DNA of 64,000 nucleotides from Georgenia sp. EYE_87. GTDB lineage: Bacteria > Actinomycetota > Actinomycetes > Actinomycetales > Actinomycetaceae. Shown one piece after another: positions 52,450 to 60,720 of this stretch (position 1 is the stretch's first letter; each line of letters opens with the position of its first letter). The notes beneath the pieces are model-generated. The model searched no databases, had not been told where the DNA came from, and saw only the letters and a list, made by a program, of their open reading frames with translations. The stretch is from positions 19,597 through 83,596 of the forward strand of contig NZ_JAHXNL010000015.1 of assembly GCF_023148685.1 (NCBI RefSeq), given 5' to 3'. A program made the translations under genes and the position numbers.

Positions 52450-52480
52450 ACACAGCAGTGTGTGGGTTGACACAGTGTCA
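52450..52480. promoter_or_regulatory. two palindromes in the P450/HtaA divergent promoter
   Basis: ACACAGCAGTGTGT (52450-52463, 5-4-5 arms ACACA/TGTGT) and the perfect 6-1-6 palindrome TGACACAGTGTCA (52468-52480) are 5 bases apart. They lie 48-78 bases before the ferredoxin start. They share ACAC/GTGT cores. The local sequence is less GC-rich. They are candidate binding sites for the LysR regulator encoded at 53132 or another regulator. Confidence 0.6.
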
Positions 52481-52646
52481 GGCAAATAAATAGTGCGCAT
52501 CAGCAACATGCACGGCGTGCACGTGGGCTGGGAGCCTGGTCATGCACCCGCCGAATCTGCGCCGTGGTGCCACATTCGCTTGACGCACGTGCCTCGGCGG
52601 CTGGAGAGTGTGCCCGCGGATCACGAGCCAACAAGAGGGGTGTGCG

Positions 52647-53135
52647 GTGACCACGACGGCGGGACTGGCCTGGGCGGTCAAGGACAGCCTGGTCTCCTAC
52701 GTGGAGGCCCTGGCGGACGGGGTGGTCGAGGCGCTGCCGCCCGCCTCCCGCTCGGAGGCGGGGTTCTGGTTCCCTCTCACGGACGCCGGAGGCTCCGGCG
52801 TCGTCCCGCTCGAGGGCGCGCTGCAGTTCCGCGGCGCCATCCGGCTGTCCGGGCACTGGGGCGCGCTCGACGTCGAGCTGCGCGACCCGCACGTGGAGCT
52901 GGACGGCCGGCGCGGGACGCTGCTGATCCGGGACCGCGGGAGCCGCGACCCCGCGGCGATGCTCCCGTTCGCCGACCTCACCCTCGCCGAAGAGGCCGGC
53001 GACGACGGCGGGGCCGCGCCCGTCGAGGTCGCGGCGTCGCTGACCGGCCACGGCCGCCTCCTGCTCGGCGGCCAGTACGCCGTCGGAGAGCCGCTGAGCC
53101 CGCTGCGCATCACGCTCCCGCCGCGCCATGGATGA
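52647..53135 (+). CDS. single HtaA-domain protein, no signal peptide
   Basis: The GTG at 52647 (VTTTAGLAWAVKDSLVSYVEALADG) gives 162 residues. The whole protein is one HtaA-like domain: LAWAVKDSLVSYV, GFWFPL, ALQFRGAIRLSGHWGALDVELRDPHVEL, GTLLI, then LTGHGRLLLGGQYAVGEPLSPLRI. In corynebacteria, HtaA domains bind heme at the cell surface through a conserved Tyr and His. Here there is neither signal peptide nor anchor, so it should be cytoplasmic. The stop overlaps the LysR start by ATGA. It is divergent from the P450 operon. Confidence 0.75.
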   Translation: MTTTAGLAWAVKDSLVSYVEALADGVVEALPPASRSEAGFWFPLTDAGGSGVVPLEGALQFRGAIRLSGHWGALDVELRDPHVELDGRRGTLLIRDRGSRDPAAMLPFADLTLAEEAGDDGGAAPVEVAASLTGHGRLLLGGQYAVGEPLSPLRITLPPRHG

Positions 53136-54091
53136 CGCGCGCCGTGGATGACGAGCGCGACGCGTCGACCTCGGACGCGGATCTCACCCGGCTGGCGTCG
53201 GTCAACCTCAACCTGCTGGTGCCGCTGGCGGCGCTCCTGGAGGAGCGGTCGGTGACCCGGGCGGCGGCCAAGGTCGGGCTGTCGCAGCCGGCGATGAGCC
53301 ACGCGCTGCGCCGGATGCGCCGCCTGCTGGGAGACGACCTCGTGGTGCGGCGCGGCAGCGCGATGACGCTCACCCCGCGGGCGGTGCAGCTGCTCCCGCC
53401 GCTGCGGCGGGTGCTGCAGCAGGCGGCGCGCATCGTCGACTCGGCACCCTTCGACCCGGCGGTGGACCGCCGGCTGATCACCGTGTCGATGACGACGAGC
53501 ACGGCCCTCGTCCTCGGCAGCACCCTCGCGCGGCTGCTGGCCGAGCGGGCCCCGAACGCGGTGCTGCGGCTGCTCACCTCGACCATGACGTCGGGCACGA
53601 TGTTCACCGAGGACGGCGCGGACGTCGCCCTGCTCACCGGGGGCTTCACCTCGCCCTACCCGCGCGAGCGGCTGTACGACGACCGGTGGGTCGTCATCAC
53701 GAACTCGACCGCGCCGGCGGAGGCGGGTGCCGCCGAGCTGCTCGCCACGCTGCCGCACATCGCCTTCGACTCGGCCACGTACCGCTCCCGCCCCTACGAC
53801 ATCCTCGACGCCGAGGGCGTGGCGTACACGGTGCGCCACCGCGTCTCCGACAACCTGCTCATCCCGCAGCTGATCTCCGGGGCCGGCGGGGTCGCGGTGC
53901 ACCGCTACCGGGTGGCGACGGCGATGAGCCGCTACCTCGACCTGCGCATCGAGGAGTTCCCGTTTCCGATCGAGGGCCTCGGCATGAACATGGTCTGGAA
54001 CCCGTGGCTGGCCGACGACCCGTTCAAGGACTGGCTGCGCGGGATCCTGCTCGAGGCGGCCGCGTCGCTGGAGCCGCACGCACCGGCCTGA
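53132..54091 (+). CDS. LysR family transcriptional regulator
   Basis: The ATG at 53132 (MTRAVDDERDASTSD) gives 319 residues. The helix-turn-helix is VNLNLLVPLAALLEERSVTRAAAKVGLSQPAMSHALRRMRRLLGDDLVVRRG. The effector domain follows, with the late LDLRIEEFPFPIEGLGMNMVWNPW typical of the NodD/PcaQ-like subgroup. It is co-translated with the HtaA-domain gene by ATGA. It is the obvious candidate regulator of the divergent ferredoxin-reductase-P450 operon. Confidence 0.92.
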   Translation: MTRAVDDERDASTSDADLTRLASVNLNLLVPLAALLEERSVTRAAAKVGLSQPAMSHALRRMRRLLGDDLVVRRGSAMTLTPRAVQLLPPLRRVLQQAARIVDSAPFDPAVDRRLITVSMTTSTALVLGSTLARLLAERAPNAVLRLLTSTMTSGTMFTEDGADVALLTGGFTSPYPRERLYDDRWVVITNSTAPAEAGAAELLATLPHIAFDSATYRSRPYDILDAEGVAYTVRHRVSDNLLIPQLISGAGGVAVHRYRVATAMSRYLDLRIEEFPFPIEGLGMNMVWNPWLADDPFKDWLRGILLEAAASLEPHAPA

Positions 54092-54225
54092 GTGCCCGGA
54101 GCTCGCCCGGCGACGTCACGGTGGAGCGCTTCACCCGCGGGGTGCAGGCGCCGCTGGACTCCTGAAGGTCCGCTGAAGGTCCGCGCCCCACCTGCCCCAC
54201 GGACGGACAGCCTTCGGGGGACGAC

Positions 54226-54257
54226 GACGCCCCGGACCCGACGGGGCCCGGGGCGTC
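54226..54257. terminator. bidirectional terminator hairpin
   Basis: A 10-bp stem GACGCCCCGG / CCGGGGCGTC, with extra pairing in the loop, between the convergent lysR and DoxX genes. Confidence 0.6.
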
Positions 54258-54272
54258 AGACGGTCGGTCGGG

Positions 54273-54755
54273 TCAGCGCGCCGATCCGGCCAGCGCCGGC
54301 TCGCGCTCGGCGGTCCTGGCCGTCGCCCGAGCGGCGAGGACGGCGTCGAGACTGAAGCGCCCGGCCCCGGCCGCGATGAGCGCAACCGCGCCGGCGGCGA
54401 GGGCGAGGACGAGCTCGTAGCCGTTCTCCATCACCCAGATGCCGAACGGCAGGTGCACGATGACGAGCGCGCCGACCATGTTGATGGTCAGGAGCGCCGC
54501 GAACAGCGGGGTGAGGAGCCCGAGGATGAGGGCCGCACCGCCGACGGTCTCGACGATGGCCGAGAACCACGCGGACAGGCCGGGGGCGGGCACGCCCATG
54601 CCCTCGAAGGCGGCCGCGGTCCCGGGCATGCCCCAGGTCAGCATCTTCTGCAGGCCGTGGGCCAGGAAGACGATGCCCAGCGCGACGCGCGCGACGAGCA
54701 GCAGGACGTCCTTCGCGGTTCCGGAGGCAGGGGTGAAGAGCGTGGAGAAGTTCAT
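54273..54755 (-). CDS. DoxX family protein
   Basis: The start at MNFSTLFTPASGTAKDVLLLVAR gives 160 residues. The four-helix DoxX pattern is clear: VALGIVFLAHGLQKMLTWGMPGTAAAFEGMGVPAPGLSAWFSAIVETVGGAALILGLLTPLFAALLTINMVGALVIVHLPFGIW. The C-terminal tail is polar. The family is tied to membrane redox, and members are often induced by electrophiles. It is monocistronic. A GTTGA/TCAAC inverted repeat lies about 195 bases upstream. Confidence 0.92.
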   Translation of the reverse strand: MNFSTLFTPASGTAKDVLLLVARVALGIVFLAHGLQKMLTWGMPGTAAAFEGMGVPAPGLSAWFSAIVETVGGAALILGLLTPLFAALLTINMVGALVIVHLPFGIWVMENGYELVLALAAGAVALIAAGAGRFSLDAVLAARATARTAEREPALAGSAR

Positions 54756-54950
54756 GTGAGGTCCTTCGCGTTGTCGTTGCCGGGCGTCCCGGCGCGGCAT
54801 GTGCGTGGGCGGGTCGGAACCGCCGCGACCCGGCCGAGGACGGGCGGCGAGACCGCCGCCCACCGCATCACCGCGACCCGGCCGCGCCGCGGAGAACCAC
54901 GCTCGCACCAGGACCCGCGCCGGCCGGACGTGCACACCGTAGCACAGATT

Positions 54951-54964
54951 GTTGATGATTCAAC
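54951..54964. promoter_or_regulatory. inverted repeat GTTGA-TGAT-TCAAC
   Basis: A perfect 5-4-5 repeat lies in the divergent gap 54756-55074 between the DoxX and CBS genes. Such TTGA...TCAA sites are typical of MarR-type regulators near DoxX genes. The remainder of the gap shows no gene. Confidence 0.45.
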
Positions 54965-55074
54965 TGTCGAGTCGTGAGGCCGCTGACTGCGAGGGGCTCA
55001 GCCCTCTTGAGATGCGCGGGCCCAGGCCCTGTCTCACCCTGGTGCAGCCATCTGCTGATCCGGAGAGGAGCATC

Positions 55075-55491
55075 ATGCCCACCACCGTCGCTGAGACCAT
55101 GACGCCGCAGCCGACCACGATCCGGGCGGACCAGAGCGTGCGGGAGGCCGCCCAGCTCATGGACGCCCAGGACATCGGGAACGTGGTCGTCGTCGACGAC
55201 GGTCGCGTCGTCGGCATCGTCACCGACCGCGACATCGTCGTGCGGGTGCTCGCCGCCGGCGGGGGACCCGACGACGAGATCCGCCGCGCGTGCAGCACCG
55301 AGCTCGTCACGGCGTCCCCGGACGACCCGGTCGACGCCGTCGTCCAGCTCATGCGGGACAAGGCGGTGCGCCGCGTCCCGGTGATGCGCGGCGACGAGCT
55401 CGTCGGCATCGTCTCGCTCGGCGACGTCGCCATGGAGCACGACCCGAACTCCGCGTTGGCGGAGATCTCCGCCGAGCCGCCCAACGAGTGA
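55075..55491 (+). CDS. CBS-domain pair protein
   Basis: The ATG at 55075, behind GGAGAGGAG, gives 138 residues: MPTTVAETMTPQPTTIRADQS.... Two CBS motifs fill the protein: VREAAQLMDAQDIGNVVVVDDGRVVGIVTDRDIVVRVLA and VDAVVQLMRDKAVRRVPVMRGDELVGIVSLGDVA. CBS pairs bind adenosine nucleotides and may regulate partners. No effector domain is attached. Confidence 0.92.
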   Translation: MPTTVAETMTPQPTTIRADQSVREAAQLMDAQDIGNVVVVDDGRVVGIVTDRDIVVRVLAAGGGPDDEIRRACSTELVTASPDDPVDAVVQLMRDKAVRRVPVMRGDELVGIVSLGDVAMEHDPNSALAEISAEPPNE

Positions 55492-55550
55492 GCGCCTACG
55501 CCGGCGCCCTCGTTCGCCTGTGATCCGATCTCGGTCCGAGGCGTCCCGCC

Positions 55551-55582
55551 GGGGAGGCTCACCCAGGAAGGTGCGCCTCCCC
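55551..55582 (+). terminator. hairpin after the CBS gene
   Basis: GGGGAGGC / GCCTCCCC with an inner CACC/GGTG stem. No T-run. Confidence 0.5.
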
Positions 55583-55805
55583 GCACGCGCGAGCCAGTTA
55601 TTTCATACCGCCGTAACCCGCTTTTAAATGCCAGCCTCGAATGCTTTTTCCGTGCTTCAGATATGCCCCGACCAAATCGCTGCGAGGCAAACGAGATGTA
55701 GTTAGCGTGACGCCCCCAGGAGCGTTCTCGGGCGAATGGCTCCGATGCAGGACCCGTGAATATGGACGCTCCGCGAACCCACGCTCGACCACCTCGGGAG
55801 GACGC
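55583..55805. other. AT-richer intergenic segment
   Basis: The part 55595-55700 has runs unusual for this genome (TTATTTCAT, TTTTAAATG, CTTTTTCC) and is clearly less GC-rich than its surroundings. It probably holds the promoter of the secreted protein gene at 55806 and may reflect imported DNA. No hairpin or open frame of note is seen. Confidence 0.45.
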
Positions 55806-56303
55806 ATGCGAAAGACCCTCGGCACCGTCGCCGCCACCGCCGTTCTGGGCACCGCCCTCGCAGGGTTTGCGCCCATGGCAGCCGCACAGCCGGACCCGTT
55901 CCCACCCGCCAACGCTCCCCAGCCTGCCCCGGGCAGCTTTGATCTCCCTGCAGATCCCCTGTTCTGCGACTTCCCCGTCCGCCTCGAGCTCGACGGCAAG
56001 AGCAAGGTGATCGATCAACCGGACGGAAGCACGCTGTCCATTTCTCCGGACTTCAGGGTCACGGCCTCCGGGAACGGGAACACCGCGACCTACGTCATTA
56101 CCGGCAGCATTCGGACGACCACCCTGGAGAACGGCAACACGGTGCTCGAGTACCGCGGGCGGAACCTCGTCGGCGACCCGACGACGGGACTCGCCATTCT
56201 CGTCGGCAACTTCACCTTTATCTCGGACGCTGAGGGGAACCCGGTCCAGACCGTCGAGGGGGAAGGCCAGATCATCAGCGTGTGTGACGCGCTCGCTCCG
56301 TGA
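55806..56303 (+). CDS. secreted hypothetical protein (165 aa)
   Basis: The ATG at 55806 follows GGGAGGAC. A signal peptide (1-28, ending PMAAAQPD) precedes a Pro-rich segment and a beta-rich domain with a Cys pair (LFCDFPVRLEL... and ISVCDALAP, likely one disulfide). The middle reads FRVTASGNGNTATYVITGSIRTTTLENGNTVLEYRGRNLVGDP. Similar small secreted proteins are common in actinobacteria and have no known function. The coding sequence has a little less GC than its neighbours. Confidence 0.75.
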   Translation: MRKTLGTVAATAVLGTALAGFAPMAAAQPDPFPPANAPQPAPGSFDLPADPLFCDFPVRLELDGKSKVIDQPDGSTLSISPDFRVTASGNGNTATYVITGSIRTTTLENGNTVLEYRGRNLVGDPTTGLAILVGNFTFISDAEGNPVQTVEGEGQIISVCDALAP

Positions 56304-56343
56304 TCCGCGTTGTCCCCGACCGAGCCTCGCGCGCCTCCTCGGG

Positions 56344-57123
56344 TCACGCGGCCGCGACGAGCCATGCGGGCACGGCACCCGTGAGGGCGCCCGATGCGCC
56401 CTGCGTGACCGTCATCGCCGTGACCCAGACGATGTAGGCGTCCACGGCGGCGACGAAGAGCAGCTCGCGCCTCGAGCCGGCGTTCCCGAGCAGCGGCAGC
56501 GCGAAGTGGCCGTTGTTGCGCCACAGCGGCGTCGCGAGGACGGGCCTGGGCCGCAGCGGCCACAGCAGCGGCACGCCCTGGGAGGTGAGCGCGTCGCCGG
56601 CCAGGTGGCACAGGCAGCCCAGGACCACCGCGGCGGGCAGCCACCAGGTGGTCTCCGGCGCGAACCAGGCGGCGAGCGTCGCGACCGTCAGCGAGACGGC
56701 CCACGACGAGAGCCACCCGCGGGTCAGCCGCAGCGCCTTCGCGGCGAAGGCGACGAGGAGCACGGTGATCAGCCACGCGCCGAGCTGGAAGTGCTCCTCC
56801 CCGAGCGGGACGCGCACGGCGGACAGCGCCCGTGCGATCAGGCCCGCGCCGAGGACGCCGACCAGGGAGTGGGTGGCGAGCCGGTGGCCGCCGGAGAGGA
56901 AGCCGAGGCCCCGGGCGACCCACCGGGACACCGGCGGCAGCGACCGGGCGATGGTCCCGGCGTGGTGGTCGGCGTCCAGGAGCAGCGCGGCGCCCGCCGT
57001 CGCGACCGCCCCGGCGAGGACCTCGGCGGGCGGGAGCGGCACCCAGCCGGCGGTCCAGGGCACCGTGGCGGTCACCGCCAGCCAGGCCGCGGCTCCTGTC
57101 GTGGCGTGCGCGTGGCTCATCAT
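56344..57123 (-). CDS. membrane metal-dependent hydrolase (YdjM-like, DUF457)
   Basis: Starting at MMSHAHATTGAAAWLAVTA gives 259 residues with about five or six transmembrane helices. Conserved His/Asp pairs lie at membrane ends: SHAHATTG near the start, LLLDADHHAGTIARSL, GGHRLATHSLVG, and HLAGDALTSQGVPLLWP. These are typical of the LexA-regulated YdjM-like family of predicted membrane-bound metal hydrolases. Substrate is unknown. The gene is alone. Confidence 0.88.
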   Translation of the reverse strand: MMSHAHATTGAAAWLAVTATVPWTAGWVPLPPAEVLAGAVATAGAALLLDADHHAGTIARSLPPVSRWVARGLGFLSGGHRLATHSLVGVLGAGLIARALSAVRVPLGEEHFQLGAWLITVLLVAFAAKALRLTRGWLSSWAVSLTVATLAAWFAPETTWWLPAAVVLGCLCHLAGDALTSQGVPLLWPLRPRPVLATPLWRNNGHFALPLLGNAGSRRELLFVAAVDAYIVWVTAMTVTQGASGALTGAVPAWLVAAA

Positions 57124-57272
57124 CGTTCGGGTGCCTCCAGGCGGTCGCGGACACGTCATCCTCGACCACGACACCGACATCGCTCGGTCCCGTCCCAGGG
57201 CGACCGCGCACTTCGCCGACTCGGCGTCCCGTTTGCACCACGACGGCGGCCGGAACTCGGCATCATCGCCGC

Positions 57273-57386
57273 GTGAGCTACGACATCACTCTCGTGGGCC
57301 GTCGGGCGGGCCAGAGCTGGGACGACGCGTTCGGCGCCGTGGACACGGTCGTGGGCCTCGTGCTGTGGCGGCGCGCGCGTCGCTGA
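57273..57386 (+). pseudogene. N-terminal fragment of an MSYD-type protein
   Basis: GTG 57273 opens a 37-codon frame, VSYDITLVGRRAGQSWDDAFGAVDT, which resembles the beginning of actinobacterial proteins that start MSYDI...PGQSWDDALE. It then runs into unrelated residues and stops where the ykoC gene ends. It is likely a remnant, though a tiny real gene cannot be ruled out. Confidence 0.4.
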
Positions 57387-58190
57387 TCAGCTGCTGAGCG
57401 CACCGGGCCCCTGAAGGATCCCGAGCCACGCGCTCACGGCGAGCACGGCCGCCAGCACCGCGACCACCCCCGCCACGAGCGCCCGGTCCGTGCGGGTCAC
57501 CCGCACCGGTCGCCACGTGGTCCGCGGCTCCAGCCCGAGCCCGCGCGACTCCAGCGCCTGCGCCATCCGCTCTCCCTTGCGCACGGAGACCACGAGCAGG
57601 GTGAACACCACCCCCGCGAGGTGCCGCGGGCCGCGCGGGGGCCGGCCGCCGTCGCGCAGGGCGGCCCGCACGGTGTGCGCGTGCGCGATGGTCGACCACT
57701 CGCGCGGCATCTCCTGCAGCATCCGGTAGCCGGCAAGGATCGCGTAGGTGACCCGCGCCCCGAGCCGGGCATTCTGGTGCAGGCTCGTCATGAGGGCGAC
57801 GCCGTCGGTGGACAGCAGGAACCCGATCGCCAGCACCCCGATCAGCAGGGTGCGTGCCGCGAGCGCCGCACCCACGCTCAGCCCCTCCTCCGTCACCCGC
57901 AGCAGGCCGGCCTGCCAGAGCACCGTGCCCGGCCGGGCGAGCGCGTTGACCACGAGCACTCCGACCGCGAAGAGCAGGAACGGCACGTGCGCCACCAGCA
58001 GCGCCCGGGCGGGCACCCGCACCGACGCCGCCACGCCCGCGAGCGCCAGCAGGTACAGCACCGCCGGGGTGACCGGGTCGAGGACGAGGACGACGACGAG
58101 CGAGACCAGCGTCAGCAGCGCCAGCTTCACGGTGGGGTTGCGTCGGGCCAGCGGCGAGTCCGCGACCGGCGCGGCCGTCAGCGCGCTCAC
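57387..58190 (-). CDS. ykoC: ECF transporter transmembrane protein, EcfT/YkoC
   Basis: The 267-residue protein has about six helices. It carries the EcfT region: NPTVKLALLTLVSLVVVLVLDPV at the start, then the cytoplasmic motifs with AILAGYRMLQEMPREWSTIAHAHTVRAAL and SVRKGERMAQALESRGLG (the two Ala-Arg-Gly type coupling helices). It overlaps the ykoD stop by ATGA and is the last gene of the thiamine-regulated operon. Confidence 0.92.
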   Translation of the reverse strand: MSALTAAPVADSPLARRNPTVKLALLTLVSLVVVLVLDPVTPAVLYLLALAGVAASVRVPARALLVAHVPFLLFAVGVLVVNALARPGTVLWQAGLLRVTEEGLSVGAALAARTLLIGVLAIGFLLSTDGVALMTSLHQNARLGARVTYAILAGYRMLQEMPREWSTIAHAHTVRAALRDGGRPPRGPRHLAGVVFTLLVVSVRKGERMAQALESRGLGLEPRTTWRPVRVTRTDRALVAGVVAVLAAVLAVSAWLGILQGPGALSS

Positions 58191-60115
58191 CGCTCCTCCC
58201 CCGCCGCCGGCACCGCGCCGTCCAGCTCGCGCAGCACGTGGCCGACGGCGGAGCCGGGCACGTGGTCGAGCAGCCAGGACACCAGGGGCGGCAGGGCGAG
58301 GCCGGCGCGGGCGAGCACGTCGGCGTCGCCGAGCACCTGGGCGGTGGGCCCGTCGGCGAGCACCCGGCCCGGTGTACCGGCCCTGCCGGAAGGACCGTCA
58401 CTGCCTGCGGCGCCGACCCCGCCGGGGGCGCGGTCCACGCCGGGGGCGCCGTTCCCGTCGAGGGTGCCGGCCCCGTGCCCGAGCACCACCACGCGGGTCG
58501 CCAGCGATGCCACCAGGCGAAGGTCGTGGCTGACGAGCACCACCGCTCCCCCGTCGGCGGCGACCTCCCGCAGGGCAGCGGCGGTGGCGATGCTGTCGCG
58601 CCGGTCGAGGCCGAGGGTGGGCTCGTCGGCGAGGAGCACGGGCCGGTCGTGGGCGAGCATCGCGGCGAGGCTGAGCCGCCGCTTCTCCCCGCCGGACAGG
58701 CGGAACGGGTTCTGGTCCGCCAGGTGCTCGAGCCGGTGGCGGCGCAGCTGCCGCGGCACCACACGCTCGGCGACCTCGGCCGGCAGCCCGTGGGCGATCT
58801 CCGCGCGCACGCTGGTCGCGAGGAACTGGTGCTCGGCGTTCTGGAACACCAGCCCCGGCCGCGGGCCCTCGACCCGCCCGGCGAGCGGCTCGAGCAGGCC
58901 CGCGAGCGTGAGCAGCAGCGTCGACTTCCCCACGCCGTTCGCCCCCAGGATCGCGACCACCTCGCCGGGGCGCACGGTCAGGTCGACACCGGCGAGCACC
59001 GCACCCGGCGCGCCGGGAGCCGGCTCTCGTCGCCCGCGCCGCCACCGCCCGCGCTTCGCGCCCGCAAGTGCCACGTCCCGCCCCACGGCGAGGCCGCGGG
59101 CGGTGAGCAGGGGCGTGGCATCCGCAGGCGTCGGCGCGACGGCGGCCTCGACGGGCGAGGACGGGCGGTCCGGCGCCTCGGCGGCGAGCCGGTGGAGCAG
59201 CTCGGTGTTAGCCGTCGCCGCGGGGCCACCCGCCGCGCCGGTGAGCGCGAGGAGCTCGGCGTCCAGCGGCAGCCAGCACCCGGCGGCGTGCAGCTCGTGG
59301 GCGTGGTCGCGCAGGACGACGGCGGTGGGGCCGTCGGCGAGCACCTCCCCGGTCCCGGAGAGCGCGAGCGCCCGGGTGGGCAGGCCCGAGACGCCGTCGG
59401 CGCCAGCCCACTCGTCGAGCCGGTGCTCGACCAGCACCACCGCGGGCGCGTACCGCGCGACCGCCCCGGCCAGCGCGCCGCGGACGGCGGCGACGCCCGC
59501 GGGGTCGAGCATCGACGTCGGCTCGTCGAGGAGCAGCACGTCCGGCTCGGCGACCATCGCCGCGGCGAGCGCGACCCGCTGCGACTCCCCGCCGGAGAGC
59601 GTCGCCGTCGCCCGGGAGCGCAGCTCGCCCGCGCCGGCGGCCCCGAGCGCCGCGGCGATGCGCGGGCCGATCGTCGCCGGGTCGGCGCCGTGGTTCTCCA
59701 GCGGCAGGGCGAGCTCCTGCTCCACCCCGGGCAGGCACACCGCCGCAGACGGGTCCTGCGCGAGGACGCCGAGGTGCCGGGAGCGCTCGACCACGGGAGT
59801 CTCGTGCGTCGTCGTGCCGACGGCGACCGCACCGGCGAGGGTGGCGGTCACGGTGTGCGGCACCACCCCGGTGATCGCGTGGAGCACCGTGGACTTCCCC
59901 GAGCCGGAGGCCCCGAGGACGACCAGCTGCTCCCCCGGCGCCAGGCGCAGCGACACCTCCCGCAGCACCGGCTCCGCGCGCCGGGGGAACGTCACGGTGA
60001 CGTCGCGCAGCTCGACGACCGCCCCGGTGCCGTGTGCATCGCCGGCGGCTGCCCCGGCTGCCGCGCCGGCGGGCGTCCCGGCGCCGGCCCGGACCGGGGC
60101 GGCCGGCTGGGTCAC
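58187..60115 (-). CDS. ykoD: fused double ATPase of ECF transporter, YkoD
   Basis: The GTG at 60115 (VTQPAAPVRAGAG) overlaps the ykoE stop (GTGA) and gives 642 residues. Two ABC ATPase domains follow in one chain. The first has Walker A GASGSGKST at 68-76, LSGGESQR and LLLDEPTSMLDP. The second has GANGVGKST near residue 390, LSGGEKRRLSLAAML and LLADEPTLGLDRRD. This EcfA-EcfA' fusion is the YkoD layout. Low-complexity Ala/Gly sequence precedes the first domain. It powers thiamine-precursor uptake with YkoE and YkoC. Confidence 0.93.
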   Translation of the reverse strand: MTQPAAPVRAGAGTPAGAAAGAAAGDAHGTGAVVELRDVTVTFPRRAEPVLREVSLRLAPGEQLVVLGASGSGKSTVLHAITGVVPHTVTATLAGAVAVGTTTHETPVVERSRHLGVLAQDPSAAVCLPGVEQELALPLENHGADPATIGPRIAAALGAAGAGELRSRATATLSGGESQRVALAAAMVAEPDVLLLDEPTSMLDPAGVAAVRGALAGAVARYAPAVVLVEHRLDEWAGADGVSGLPTRALALSGTGEVLADGPTAVVLRDHAHELHAAGCWLPLDAELLALTGAAGGPAATANTELLHRLAAEAPDRPSSPVEAAVAPTPADATPLLTARGLAVGRDVALAGAKRGRWRRGRREPAPGAPGAVLAGVDLTVRPGEVVAILGANGVGKSTLLLTLAGLLEPLAGRVEGPRPGLVFQNAEHQFLATSVRAEIAHGLPAEVAERVVPRQLRRHRLEHLADQNPFRLSGGEKRRLSLAAMLAHDRPVLLADEPTLGLDRRDSIATAAALREVAADGGAVVLVSHDLRLVASLATRVVVLGHGAGTLDGNGAPGVDRAPGGVGAAGSDGPSGRAGTPGRVLADGPTAQVLGDADVLARAGLALPPLVSWLLDHVPGSAVGHVLRELDGAVPAAGEER

Positions 60116-60720
60116 GCCCGCCCCAGGTCCCGGCCGATGGCGAAGTTGTCGACGACGCCGGTGCGCGCCAGGGCGTCGACGATCACCTTGCCGAGCAGGC
60201 CGCCCAGGACGATGCCGGAGACGCACTGCATGGCCAGGCGCAGGAGGAAGATGTCCTGCCCGTACCAGCCGGCCCGGAACGCGGAGTAGAAGAACACCAG
60301 CCCCGCGCCGAGCAGGCCGGAGAGGGCGAAGACGCCCCAGCCGAACCGGCGGTAGCGGGTCAGCGCGAACGGGATCTCGCTGCCGGCGCCCTGGATCGCG
60401 GCGGCGATGAACAGCAGCGGCCCGACCGGCGAGCCGAGGAACACGACCTCCACGACGGAGGCGATGACCTCGGCGATCACGCCGGCGAACGGGCGGCGGA
60501 TGATGGCGATGGCGAGCGGGGCGACCAGCAGCCAGCCGCCGAAGAGGACGTGCTGGGCGAGGTCGCCGGCGGGGCCCATGAGGATGCTCAGGCCGTTCCA
60601 GGCCTGGACGAGCGCCCAGTAGGCGAAGCCGAAGACGACGCCGAGCACGACCATGAGGACGAGGTCCCTCATGGCCCAGCGCGGGCGGGCGGTCGTGGTG
60701 GTGGGTTCGGTGGTGGTCAT
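60112..60720 (-). CDS. ykoE: ECF transporter substrate-binding membrane component, YkoE
   Basis: The start at MTTTEPTTTTARPRWAMRDLVL gives 202 residues. YkoE features are VLMVVLGVVFGFAYWALVQAWN, FGGWLLVAPLAIAIIRRPFAGVIAEVIASVVEVVFLGSPVG and PLLFIAAAIQGAGSEIPFALTRYRRFG. About six helices. YkoE is the S component for hydroxymethylpyrimidine or thiamine. Its start overlaps the ykoF stop (ATGA) and its stop overlaps ykoD. Confidence 0.94.
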   Translation of the reverse strand: MTTTEPTTTTARPRWAMRDLVLMVVLGVVFGFAYWALVQAWNGLSILMGPAGDLAQHVLFGGWLLVAPLAIAIIRRPFAGVIAEVIASVVEVVFLGSPVGPLLFIAAAIQGAGSEIPFALTRYRRFGWGVFALSGLLGAGLVFFYSAFRAGWYGQDIFLLRLAMQCVSGIVLGGLLGKVIVDALARTGVVDNFAIGRDLGRA

